64,000 nucleotides of DNA from Komagataeibacter xylinus (GTDB lineage Bacteria > Pseudomonadota > Alphaproteobacteria > Acetobacterales > Acetobacteraceae). The stretch spans positions 58,696-122,695 of the forward strand of contig NZ_QQBI01000009.1 of assembly GCF_004302915.1 (NCBI RefSeq), written 5' to 3'. A program made the position numbers and the translations under genes. Shown in pieces: positions 28,870-36,773 of this stretch. Below the pieces are notes generated by a model. That model searched no databases and had not been told where the DNA came from. It saw only the letters and a list, made by a program, of their open reading frames with translations. Position 1 is the stretch's first letter, and each line of letters begins with the position of its first letter.

Positions 28870-29847
28870 TCAGGGGCAGCGCCGGGGCACGTAAGAGACC
28901 ACGCGGTCAAGCAGGATATCCATCTCGGGCTTCAGAATGGGGTCGATGCAGGTCGCCACATAGGCGCGTGCGCGCTGCTTTATGGTGTTGGCGGCACGCA
29001 GGTTGATGGCCAGCATGTCGCTCTCCTCGATCAGGTCGGCCACGGTCATACGCCGCTGGAAGGCGGTCTGCGCCAGGGTGAAGGCCAGGCGGTCGGTCAC
29101 GGTTTTCATTTCCGCGCGGCCAAAGGCCGACTGGCAGTTGGAAAGCTGCGCCTGAGCCTGCGCATAAAGCTGGATGAGCGGCAGCTTGCGGCTGCGATGA
29201 AAATGCTGCTGGTGCCATGTGCGCGCCCACATATGCTCGCGCTGCGCGGTCTCGAATTCATGCATGTCCGTGCTGTTATCGCAAACGAGCGCATGCACCG
29301 CGCGCGCCGCAAGCCACGCGGAGGCAAAATCAGGGTAGGCCTGGCCGTTCCACAAAGGCTCGGCCCCATGCGAACCGGTGGCAAACCGGAACGCCCGCTG
29401 CCCGTCCACGCCATATAAAATGGAAATGGTAGGATCGCTCCGCGGGTCATGCCCCAGTATGAAGATGTGGCCGCCATCACCCGCATGCATGTAACGCTGC
29501 GCGGTAAAGACATCGAGCAGGCTTTCATCATTCACGCTGCGTTCGGCATGGTTCTTGACGTAGGTGAGGAACAGCGGGTTGTTCACCCCCGTGACCCCGC
29601 GCGGACAGAAATCAAACCGCCACCACCGCGACAGCTTGATGAGATGGAACGCCAGCGCATTGCGCAGCCGGGTCAGCGCGGGCGTGGCCTCGCCGCCATC
29701 GCACAATGCCTGCACATCACGGAAGCGCCGGGCCAGCACATTGGCCTGCCGGGCAAAGGGGTAATGGGGGTCAAAGTAATGCAGCAGCTGGTCAGGGGTG
29801 GAGTGGTCAAGGTGCCAGTCGGCCGTGCAGCCTGTTGTCTCGCTCAT
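28870..29847 (-). CDS. Hypothetical protein, 325 aa
   Basis: I do not recognise it. The start at 29847 (MSETTGCTADWHLDHSTPDQ) is chosen for AGGGA upstream; the frame extends to 30141 but that part is not convincing. No signal peptide or membrane helix. It is rich in His, Trp and Arg, with a helical C-terminal half (ADLIEESDMLAINLRAANTI). Conserved-looking segments include LSRWWRFDFCPRGVTGVNNP and GGHIFILGHDPRSDPTISIL. It diverges from dps across a region holding a Fur-like site, so iron- or stress-linked expression is possible. Confidence 0.75.
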   Translation of the reverse strand: MSETTGCTADWHLDHSTPDQLLHYFDPHYPFARQANVLARRFRDVQALCDGGEATPALTRLRNALAFHLIKLSRWWRFDFCPRGVTGVNNPLFLTYVKNHAERSVNDESLLDVFTAQRYMHAGDGGHIFILGHDPRSDPTISILYGVDGQRAFRFATGSHGAEPLWNGQAYPDFASAWLAARAVHALVCDNSTDMHEFETAQREHMWARTWHQQHFHRSRKLPLIQLYAQAQAQLSNCQSAFGRAEMKTVTDRLAFTLAQTAFQRRMTVADLIEESDMLAINLRAANTIKQRARAYVATCIDPILKPEMDILLDRVVSYVPRRCP

Positions 29848-29982
29848 GGCATGATCCCTGCGGGAAAGGAAAGGGGCGGCATCGCCGGAACGTGGTGGCG
29901 ATGCCGCATGAGTTTTCACGGCCCTGTGCTGGGAAATCGACGGTTGGGAAAACTGCCTGATAACGCCGTGAGTAAGTGAATT

Positions 29983-30001
29983 GATAATGCAAACGCATAT
30001 C
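29983..30001 (+). promoter_or_regulatory. Fur-box-like site between the 325-aa gene and dps
   Basis: GATAATGCAAACGCATATC matches the classical 19-bp Fur consensus at 13 positions by my alignment. It is extended by flanking bases to a TGATA...TATCA inverted repeat. It lies about 130 bp from each divergent start. Dps genes are often iron- or peroxide-regulated. Confidence 0.4.
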
Positions 30002-30130
30002 AATTGCAATACACAAACGGCAGGCATGAACCCTGCCACCCCCCATGCGTTGGGGCGCAGGGGCGCTGACGCAGCACTTGCGGCAGCGCAGCGTTCATGT
30101 CCGACCCGATGACAGACCACGGAGATCATG

Positions 30131-30670
30131 ATGACAGACAAGGCAGTTGCAGCAGGTGCCGCCCATGTGCAGACCTATCTCGGCACGCCGACCGACCTCG
30201 CGCACGAGGCGGTGCGTGACATCGCGGCAGGGCTGAAGGCGGTCCTGGCCGATGTTTTCGCGCTTTATATCAAGACCAAGAACTTCCACTGGCATATGAG
30301 CGGCCGCCATTTCCGCGATTATCACCTGCTGCTGGATGAGCAGAGCAGCCAGATCTTCGCCATGACCGACCCCTTGGCCGAGCGCGCGCGCAAGATCGGT
30401 GGCAACACCCTGCATTCGGTGGGCGAGATCGCGCGCCTGACCAGGGTGGCCGATAACGATGCTGAATACGTGACCCCCGAGGACATGCTGTCTGAACTGC
30501 GCGAGGATAACCTGGCCCTGACCGCGCGCCTGCGCGCCGTGCATGCCGTGTGCGACGAAGGCAATGACGTGGCGACAGCCAGCCTGATTGAAAACTGGAT
30601 TGACGAGACCGAGCGCCGCACATGGTTCCTGTTCGAATCAACCCGCCCGGCCTTTGGCGCGAATAGCTGA
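30131..30670 (+). CDS. dps: Dps family DNA-protection / ferritin-like protein
   Basis: 179 aa. Two adjacent ATGs (30128 and 30131) follow GGAG; the second has the better spacing. A four-helix Dps fold is indicated by the ferroxidase and DNA-protection signature KTKNFHWHMSGRHFRDYHLL (His ligands), then DEQSSQIFAMTDPLAERARK. Dps dodecamers oxidise and store iron using peroxide and shield DNA under starvation and oxidative stress. The N-terminal tail has few Lys or Arg, so DNA binding may be weak. It has its own promoter region with a Fur-like site. Confidence 0.95.
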   Translation: MTDKAVAAGAAHVQTYLGTPTDLAHEAVRDIAAGLKAVLADVFALYIKTKNFHWHMSGRHFRDYHLLLDEQSSQIFAMTDPLAERARKIGGNTLHSVGEIARLTRVADNDAEYVTPEDMLSELREDNLALTARLRAVHAVCDEGNDVATASLIENWIDETERRTWFLFESTRPAFGANS

Positions 30671-31022
30671 CGGGCCTGCGCCCCGTATTGCGTGGCAGGC
30701 GGTGCCGGCAGGCACGGCCTGCCTGCGGCCAGAACAAACCCGGGATTACCGGTATCCCTGATGGCGCAGGCACATGCTCCCGGATCGCTGGTTTATCGAC
30801 AGTACACAGCCGAACTGGCTGACGTGCCGCCCTGCCCTCCCTCCCCCGATCATCCTGCATGCATACCCTGCGCGATGACATCGCCCCCGGCTTCATGGCG
30901 CGCCACGAGCAGATGCGCCGAGGGGTCGCCCGTTATGGCAGGGTGTGGTGGCAACTCATTGCATGACCATGCCACCTGGCCGTAAATCTCTCATGACGGC
31001 CTGAAGGGCTGCAGGACACGGA
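30671..31022. other. Gap between dps and the GhrA-like gene
   Basis: About 350 bp. Just after the dps stop there is a GC-rich inverted repeat (GGCAGGC...GCCTGCC, around 30710-30725) that may end the dps transcript. A small open frame at 30859-30966 is listed separately. Otherwise I see nothing. Confidence 0.4.
30859..30966 (+). CDS. Possible small ORF, 35 aa
   Basis: Begins MHTLRDDIAPGFMARHEQMR and ends RVWWQLIA. It is amphipathic and ends 57 bases before the GhrA-like start. No strong ribosome-binding site. It could be a leader peptide, a small protein or the tail of a lost gene; evidence is composition only. Confidence 0.2.
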   Translation: MHTLRDDIAPGFMARHEQMRRGVARYGRVWWQLIA

Positions 31023-31979
31023 ATGGGAGAAGAAATGCCAAGGCTTGTCATCAGCTCGGACGGACCCGCGGCCATGCCCGCATGGCGCGCGGCCTTTGGG
31101 CACGTCGCCCCCGACCTGCCCCTTGCCGCATGGCATGACCCGGCGCTGAAAATCACGGCTGACGATTATGCGCTGGTATGGGACCCCACGGCAGATGATC
31201 TCGCGCGCATGGGGGGCATGCGGGCCATCATCTGCACCGGGGCCGGGGTCAATCACCTGCTCGACAACCCGGCCTTTCCGCACCATGTGCCCCTCGTGCG
31301 CATGGGGGGCGAGCAGACAGCAGCCCTGATGGCCGATTACGTGTTGTGGGCGACACTCGGCCTGCTGCGTGAGGCGCGGACATGGGCGGTGCAGCAAAAT
31401 GCGCATCACTGGCATAACCCGCGCACCAGCATGCGCACCAGCAGCCAGACCCGTGTTGGCATGATGGGCATGGGCCATCTGGGCGCCCATGTGGGCCGCG
31501 TGCTGCGACAGGTCGGCTTTCAGGTTTCGGGCTGGCGGCGTTCGGCGCAGAGAGTGCCGGGCATCCGCACCTTTGCCGGGCCGGAGGGGCTGCCTGATTT
31601 TTTGCGCGAGGTGGATATTCTGGTCAACCTGCTGCCCAGCACGCCGCAGACACGCGGCATGATCGATTACGCCCTGCTGGCGCAACTGCCGCGCGGGGCG
31701 GGATTGGTCAATGTGGGGCGTGGCGACCATGTGGTGCAGGCCGACCTGCTCCGCGCGCTTGATGAGGGCGTGCTCGGCGGCGCGGTGCTTGATGTGGTGG
31801 TGCCCGAACCCCTGCCGCCCGATGATCCGTTATGGCGCCATGAGCGCGTGACCATTACCCCGCATGTGGCCTCCGAAGCCTCGCGGGAGGCACAGGCGCG
31901 TTATGTGGTGGAAGTGATCGGGCAGATGGAGCGCAACGAGCGGCCCGCCCTGCTGTGCGACCCCCGGCGGGGATACTGA
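31023..31979 (+). CDS. 2-hydroxyacid dehydrogenase, glyoxylate/hydroxypyruvate reductase A-like
   Basis: 318 aa; a second ATG at 31035 with GGGAG in front is an equally good start. D-2-hydroxyacid dehydrogenase of the GhrA branch: cofactor motif GMMGMGHLGAHVGRVLRQVGF (G-x-G-x2-G), GWRRS for NADP preference, LVNVGRGDHVVQ, and the catalytic His region ITPHVASEAS. It reduces glyoxylate or hydroxypyruvate to glycolate or glycerate in the cytoplasm. It appears monocistronic and ends in repeat copy E. Confidence 0.9.
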   Translation: MGEEMPRLVISSDGPAAMPAWRAAFGHVAPDLPLAAWHDPALKITADDYALVWDPTADDLARMGGMRAIICTGAGVNHLLDNPAFPHHVPLVRMGGEQTAALMADYVLWATLGLLREARTWAVQQNAHHWHNPRTSMRTSSQTRVGMMGMGHLGAHVGRVLRQVGFQVSGWRRSAQRVPGIRTFAGPEGLPDFLREVDILVNLLPSTPQTRGMIDYALLAQLPRGAGLVNVGRGDHVVQADLLRALDEGVLGGAVLDVVVPEPLPPDDPLWRHERVTITPHVASEASREAQARYVVEVIGQMERNERPALLCDPRRGY

Positions 31980-32334
31980 AGCCGCAGGCCAGAAAAAGAT
32001 GGCCGGGAAATAATAAAAGATTCTGGGGCGCCTCCCCTTCCCCCGGAAAGGAGGCGTTCTCCTGAAACTTTTCATGATGGGGAGCCGCCCTGCCGGGCCA
32101 CATATTTCCACGGTTGACCCTTACGCCAATACGGGCTTTTTTAGATCAACACGGCAATGGATTCTGCCGGACCATGCTGGTCGAACCGCTGCCCGCAAGG
32201 GCGCTGATGATTCCTGCCCACTGCCTTTACGGCAACAAGGGGAGGAATCCGTGTAGCGTTTCGCACAGCCATGATCCACGGCCAGCCAGGCTGGCCTGCC
32301 AGTCCATCCTGAATGCCGGGTTTACCGAAATACC
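31980..32334. other. Gap between the GhrA-like gene and the ClC gene
   Basis: About 355 bp. It holds repeat copy E at its left end and a GCCAGCCAGGCTGGC inverted repeat around 32281-32295 close to the ClC start. I looked for a fluoride (crcB) riboswitch before the ClC gene and did not find its conserved sequence. Confidence 0.5.
32014..32072 (+). repeat. Dispersed hairpin repeat, copy E (left half, variant stem)
   Basis: TAAAAGATTCTGGGG, then a GGCGCCTCC.../...GGAGGCG stem, then CTGAAACTTTTC. The ends match the left half of copy A, while the stem sequence differs with compensating pairs. It starts 35 bp after the GhrA-like stop. Confidence 0.6.
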
Positions 32335-33684
32335 ATGAATATTGCTGTATTGGCGCGGGCTGTGGCCCGCCAGTCCGGGGGCCTGCTCAAATGGGCCAGC
32401 CTGCTGCTGCCCATGGCGGCCTGCGTGGGCACGTTGTGCGCCCTGTTCCTGTGGCTGCTCGACCGGGCGGCGCAGACACGCCTGCTGCACCCGTGGCTGC
32501 TTTACGCCCTGCCGGTGGCGGGTGTTGCCGTGGGGCTGCTCTATCACGTTTTTGGTCGCGCGGCGGAAGGGGGCAACAACCTGATCGTGGACCAGATTCA
32601 CGAACCCGGCGGCGGCGTGCCGCTGCGCATGGCACCGCTGGTGCTGGTGGGCACGGTGGTCAGCCACCTGTTCGGGGCATCGGTGGGGCGTGAAGGCACG
32701 GCGGTGCAGATGGGCGGCAGCATTGCCAGCGCGGTGGGCCGCGCATGGCGCCTGACCAACCCGTATGAAATCCGGGTCCTGCTCATGTCCGGCATTGCGG
32801 CGGGGTTTTCCGCCGTGTTCGGCACGCCGGTGGCGGGTGCGGTGTTCGGCATGGAAGTGATCCGGGTCGGGCGCATCGATTATGATGCCCTGGTGCCCGT
32901 GGCCGTAAGCGCCATCCTGGCAGACTGGACATGCCATGCATGGGGCATGGAACATGTGCCCTATCATCTGGCCTTTCAGGGCTATGCGGGGGTGGATGGG
33001 CATTTTTTCCATGCCGACCTTCTGCTTTTGGGCAAGGTCATGGTGGCGGCGGTCGCCTTCGGGCTGGCCAGCCTGGTATTTGCGGAATCAGTGCACCGGC
33101 TGGCAGGTTACCTGCGCCAGCTCTGCCCGATTGCATGGCTGCGGCCCGCACTGGGCGGCATCGCGACCATAGCGCTGGTATGGCTGTGCGGCTCGCATGA
33201 CTATCTGGGGCTGGGCATTGTGGCACCCGAGGCGGGCGGCGCATCGATTACCGATTTTTTTGGTAGCGGGCATTATCCGCTGGCATGGGCATGGAAGCTG
33301 GTCTTTACGGTGGTCGTGCTGGCCGCTGGCTTCAAGGGGGGCGAGGTCACGCCGCTCTTCTTCATCGGGGCGGGTCTGGGCAATGCGCTGGCCCCGTTGC
33401 TGCACGCCCCGGCGGACCTGCTGGCGGGGGTGGGGTTTGTCGCGGTCTTTGCGGGGGCTGCCAATACGCCGCTGGCCTGCATGCTCATGGGGGTGGAACT
33501 GTTCGGCACGGCGGATATCGTCTATTTCGCCACGGGCTGTTTCGTGGCCTATATGTGCTCGGGCCATTCGGGCATCTACCTGTCCCAGCGCGTCGCGGTG
33601 CCCAAGCGGCATGAGGCAGGCAGCATGACTGGCCTGGCGCTGCGCCAGGCACGGCTTGGGCGGCCTCCGGGCGGGCAGTCATGA
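32335..33684 (+). CDS. ClC-family chloride/fluoride channel or antiporter
   Basis: 449 aa, about ten membrane helices. Seen: gating-glutamate segment ASVGREGTAVQMGGSIAS, and FKGGEVTPLFFIGAGLGNAL of the second half. In place of the chloride-selectivity GSGIP there is EGGNNLIVDQIHEP. That replacement is, as I recall, typical of the branch containing fluoride/proton antiporters, so fluoride export is a reasonable hypothesis, not a fact. The stop overlaps the start of a small secreted protein (ATGA), giving a three-gene operon. Confidence 0.88.
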   Translation: MNIAVLARAVARQSGGLLKWASLLLPMAACVGTLCALFLWLLDRAAQTRLLHPWLLYALPVAGVAVGLLYHVFGRAAEGGNNLIVDQIHEPGGGVPLRMAPLVLVGTVVSHLFGASVGREGTAVQMGGSIASAVGRAWRLTNPYEIRVLLMSGIAAGFSAVFGTPVAGAVFGMEVIRVGRIDYDALVPVAVSAILADWTCHAWGMEHVPYHLAFQGYAGVDGHFFHADLLLLGKVMVAAVAFGLASLVFAESVHRLAGYLRQLCPIAWLRPALGGIATIALVWLCGSHDYLGLGIVAPEAGGASITDFFGSGHYPLAWAWKLVFTVVVLAAGFKGGEVTPLFFIGAGLGNALAPLLHAPADLLAGVGFVAVFAGAANTPLACMLMGVELFGTADIVYFATGCFVAYMCSGHSGIYLSQRVAVPKRHEAGSMTGLALRQARLGRPPGGQS

Positions 33685-34151
33685 ACAGGATCATGAACAT
33701 GAACACGATGCGCGGCCTCCTCTCCATCGGGCTGGGCCTGCTGGCCATGCTGCGCCCGGCCTGTGGCGCGCCTGCCATGCCCGGCCCCTCTGCCGCCGAA
33801 AAACGGATCATCGACCGGCATATCGGCCGGATTGCCGACCCCGCCACGCGCCGCGCCGTGCAGGGGCAGGACATGGCGTGGCAGATGACCACTTTCCTGT
33901 GCCAGGATGCCGCGCGGGCGGTGCTGGTGCGCATGGGTGGCCTGCCGCACCGTTTTTTTCTGCAGGATGCGGCAACTGGCAGCCAGGTCGTGACCAGTCC
34001 CGCGCTGGTGTCAGGCCGGGGGCAGTTTTTGCGGGCCGGAAACGCAATTCAGTGGGTGGGTTTTACGTGGAACTGCCATCTTGATCCCGACACCGGGCAT
34101 GTGCTGCGTTTTGATGCACAACCCACCGGACCGATAAGGCCCGGCCCATGA
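33681..34151 (+). CDS. Hypothetical secreted protein, 156 aa
   Basis: A signal peptide is present: the stretch from MRGLLSIGLGLLAMLRPACG to GAPA, preceded by a short Met/Asn-rich leader, so the start may be any of several ATGs between 33681 and 33708. The mature part has two Cys (TTFLCQDA and FTWNCHLD) that could form a disulfide. Family not recognised. The start overlaps the ClC stop and the stop overlaps the next start, so all three products are probably co-translated. Confidence 0.7.
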   Translation: MNRIMNMNTMRGLLSIGLGLLAMLRPACGAPAMPGPSAAEKRIIDRHIGRIADPATRRAVQGQDMAWQMTTFLCQDAARAVLVRMGGLPHRFFLQDAATGSQVVTSPALVSGRGQFLRAGNAIQWVGFTWNCHLDPDTGHVLRFDAQPTGPIRPGP

Positions 34152-34693
34152 ACCGTCATCATGCCGCCCTACTGGCCGCCATGCTGGTGGGCCTGTCAGC
34201 ACATGCACAGGCGCGCGCCCTGTCAGCCTGCACGGCCCGGCATATGACCATGACCCTTGATGATGGGCAGGGCGCGTTCAATGGCATGATGCACAGCGGC
34301 ACATGGCTTGTGCTGCGCAACAAGGGGGCGCGGGCCTGTTCCCTTGCCAGCATGGGGTCGCTATCGTTCGAAGATGGCCGGAACCATTCCATTCCCGTGA
34401 CATGGCAGCAGGCCGTGCCGCCACCTGCCATCGCACTGCCTGCGGGTGGCGAGGTGACAACGGCCCTCCGCTGGGTTTCGGGCGATGTGTTCGACCCTGG
34501 CACGTGCATCACGCCCGCAACGCTCGTGCTGACCCTGCGGCATGGGCGGGTGCGCCATGCTTTTGCCCATGCCCTGTGCGCTCCGGCCCAGCGCCCCCCG
34601 ATGCTTGAGCAGCAGCCATGGACCGTGGGGCCGCCGGGACAGGGTCAGGCTCACGGCTCATTTCCCGAGCCAGAAGCCCATCCGCACTCGTAA
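34148..34693 (+). CDS. DUF4232-like secreted protein
   Basis: 181 aa. Signal peptide MNRHHAALLAAMLVGLSAHAQARA. The mature part resembles DUF4232: CTARHMTMTLDDGQGAFNGM, SGTWLVLRNKGARACSLASM, and a final pair of Cys in GTCITPATLVLTL and HALCAP. This suggests a periplasmic beta-sandwich with disulfides. Function unknown. Last gene of the ClC operon. Confidence 0.75.
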   Translation: MNRHHAALLAAMLVGLSAHAQARALSACTARHMTMTLDDGQGAFNGMMHSGTWLVLRNKGARACSLASMGSLSFEDGRNHSIPVTWQQAVPPPAIALPAGGEVTTALRWVSGDVFDPGTCITPATLVLTLRHGRVRHAFAHALCAPAQRPPMLEQQPWTVGPPGQGQAHGSFPEPEAHPHS

Positions 34694-34869
34694 AGTCACT
34701 GATCGGCCCTGCAGGGATTGCGCCGCTGCCCATCATTTCCCCCACAGGCTCAGGATCCTGCGGGGGCACGTTACAAGAACCGTCACGGTTCATTCAAAAT
34801 ACACCCTGTTAAATTCAGAACATTAACATATGAGTGTTATTTAAAAGACCCATCGATGGAAATTGTTAT

Positions 34870-35640
34870 TTACTGGGCTGTATAGCCGCCATCAATAACC
34901 AGTTCGCTGCCGGTCATGAACTTTGATTCGTCCGATGCAAGGAACACGATACCGTAGGCAATGTCATCGGGCTCGCCCAGGTGGCCCAGCGGGTGCAGGT
35001 CAACCAGCTTCTGCCGGGCGGCAAGCTGGTCCGGGGTCGCGGCGGTCAGGCCCTGCACCATGGGGGTCCAGATATAGCCGGGATGAACGGAGTTGACGCG
35101 GATCTTGTAGCCCGATTTGGCGCAGTGTAGCGCAGCTGATTTGGTAAAAAGCCGCACGCCGCCCTTGCTGGCATTATAGGCCGCAAGCGTGGGGTCGCCC
35201 ACCAGCCCCTCGATGGAGGACAGGTTGATGATCGACCCGCCGCCATGCGGCTTCATGGCCTCGATGGCGTAGCGCGTGCCTAAAAACACACCATCGAGAT
35301 TGACCGACTGCACGCGCCGCCACTCCTCAAGGCTGGTCTGCTCGACCGTGCCGGTATAGGCGATGCCCGCATTGTTGACCGCAATGTCCAGCCGCCCGAA
35401 CCGGGCCTGCACGGCGGCCATGGCCTGCTGCCAGCTTGCCTCCTCGGTTACGTTGAGTGTCGTGAACATTGCCTCGCCACCCGCGGCTTCAATCTCGGCC
35501 ACCACGGCCTCGCCTTCGGTTTCCTTGAGGTCGCCAATGATAACCTTTGCCCCCTCGCGGGCCAGAAGCTGGGCGGTGGCCCGGCCAATGCCAAGTGCTG
35601 CCCCGCTGACAAGGGCGACTTTTCCCGATACGCGTCCCAT
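34870..35640 (-). CDS. SDR-family oxidoreductase
   Basis: 256 aa from the ATG at 35640, with AGGAG upstream; the open frame to 35745 is not used. Classical short-chain dehydrogenase: cofactor motif GAALGIGRA (about residues 13-21), NNAG near 90, and catalytic Ser-Tyr-Lys in NLSSIEGLVGDPTLAAYNASK. GDLK after the second strand suggests NAD preference. It resembles glucose-1-dehydrogenase or cyclohexanol-dehydrogenase-type members; substrate unknown. It stands alone, between the DUF4232 gene and the exopolysaccharide locus. Confidence 0.92.
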   Translation of the reverse strand: MGRVSGKVALVSGAALGIGRATAQLLAREGAKVIIGDLKETEGEAVVAEIEAAGGEAMFTTLNVTEEASWQQAMAAVQARFGRLDIAVNNAGIAYTGTVEQTSLEEWRRVQSVNLDGVFLGTRYAIEAMKPHGGGSIINLSSIEGLVGDPTLAAYNASKGGVRLFTKSAALHCAKSGYKIRVNSVHPGYIWTPMVQGLTAATPDQLAARQKLVDLHPLGHLGEPDDIAYGIVFLASDESKFMTGSELVIDGGYTAQ

Positions 35641-35797
35641 GAATACTCTCCTGCTTCGATGAACCCGTGCGCAGGCGCCGCAGAAATCGAACCGCCCTGG
35701 CCGCCAGGTTTTTCTTACCCTGCCGTATCTGCCCTTACGCCTCAATGATACGCGTCAGGCTCCTTTAAATATGAACGATGCCCTGAACAGCCAGCCC

Positions 35798-35842
35798 AAA
35801 AGAATGCCGCCTTTTTTTGAAAAAGGCGGCATCATGAAACTT
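35798..35842 (-). repeat. Dispersed hairpin repeat, copy F (left half)
   Basis: A perfect 13-bp stem ATGCCGCCTTTTT (35804-35816) with AAAAAGGCGGCAT (35820-35832) and a three-base loop, flanked by CCAAAAGA and GAAACTTT. It lies 32-75 bp beyond the rfbA stop in the direction of transcription and looks like that operon's terminator. Confidence 0.75.
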
Positions 35843-35873
35843 TCATACTTATGATGGTAGGCCTGCCCAGGCA

Positions 35874-36773
35874 TTACCCCTCGCCATGGGCAATGGCCAT
35901 GAGCGCCTTGCCAAGCTCCGTCTTGATCATGCGCTTGGCATAGGCTTCAAGCCCTGCGGCATCAATGAACCCCATGCGAAAGGCCACCTCATGCGGCGAG
36001 CCTACCAGCAGCCCCTGGCGGGACTGGATGGTCTGCACGAACTGCCCGGCCTGCATCAGGCTGTCGGGCATGCCGGCATCAAGCCACGCACAGCCGCGAC
36101 CGAGGCGCTGCACATGCAGCTCATCCGATTGCAGGTAAAGGCGATTGAGGTCGGTAATTTCCAGTTCGCCACGCGGCGAGGGCTTGAGGCTGCGCGCATA
36201 CTCACGTACCCGGCCATCATAAAAATACAGCCCTGTTACTGCCCAGTTTGATTTGGGTTCGGTGGGTTTTTCAACAATATCGATTGCATGCCCGTCCTCG
36301 CCAAAACTCACCACGCCATAACGCTCGGGGTCACGCACCTGATAGGCAAAGACGGTGGCCCCGCTTGGCCGGGTGGCGGCGGCACGCATCTGCTTGCCCA
36401 GATGGTCGGCAAAGATCAGGTTATCACCCAGAATAAGCCCGCACGGCGAATCATCCAGCCAGTCATCGGCAATGACAAAAGCCTGGGCAATGCCATCGGG
36501 CGTGGGCTGCTCGCGGTAGGTGAAGGTGACCCCCATATCCGCGCCATCGCCCAGCAGGCGGCGGAACAGCGGCAGGTCGGCCGGGGTGGAAATGATCATG
36601 ATATCGCGTATCCCCGCCAGCATGAGCGTGGAAAGCGGGTAGAAGATCATCGGCTTGTCATAGACCGGCAGCAACTGCTTGCTTACCGCCAGCGTCATGG
36701 GGTGCAGGCGCGTGCCCGATCCGCCTGCCAGAAGAATGCCCTTGGTCGGCTTTGCGCTACCGTGTCCGCTCAT
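35874..36773 (-). CDS. rfbA: Glucose-1-phosphate thymidylyltransferase RmlA
   Basis: 299 aa. It makes dTDP-glucose from glucose-1-phosphate and dTTP, the first step of dTDP-L-rhamnose synthesis. Seen: nucleotide-binding GILLAGGSGTRLHPMT (about 12-27), KQLLPVYDKPMIFYPL, LGDNLIF and RYGVV. The start overlaps the rfbB stop, so A follows B in one transcript. Together with rmlC and rmlD at the other end of the locus it supplies rhamnose for the exopolysaccharide. Confidence 0.97.
   Translation of the reverse strand: MSGHGSAKPTKGILLAGGSGTRLHPMTLAVSKQLLPVYDKPMIFYPLSTLMLAGIRDIMIISTPADLPLFRRLLGDGADMGVTFTYREQPTPDGIAQAFVIADDWLDDSPCGLILGDNLIFADHLGKQMRAAATRPSGATVFAYQVRDPERYGVVSFGEDGHAIDIVEKPTEPKSNWAVTGLYFYDGRVREYARSLKPSPRGELEITDLNRLYLQSDELHVQRLGRGCAWLDAGMPDSLMQAGQFVQTIQSRQGLLVGSPHEVAFRMGFIDAAGLEAYAKRMIKTELGKALMAIAHGEG

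Noticed and set aside
32100..32334. Fluoride riboswitch before the ClC gene
   Set aside because: The conserved crcB-motif sequence was not found; only a simple GCCAGCC/GGCTGGC inverted repeat is present.
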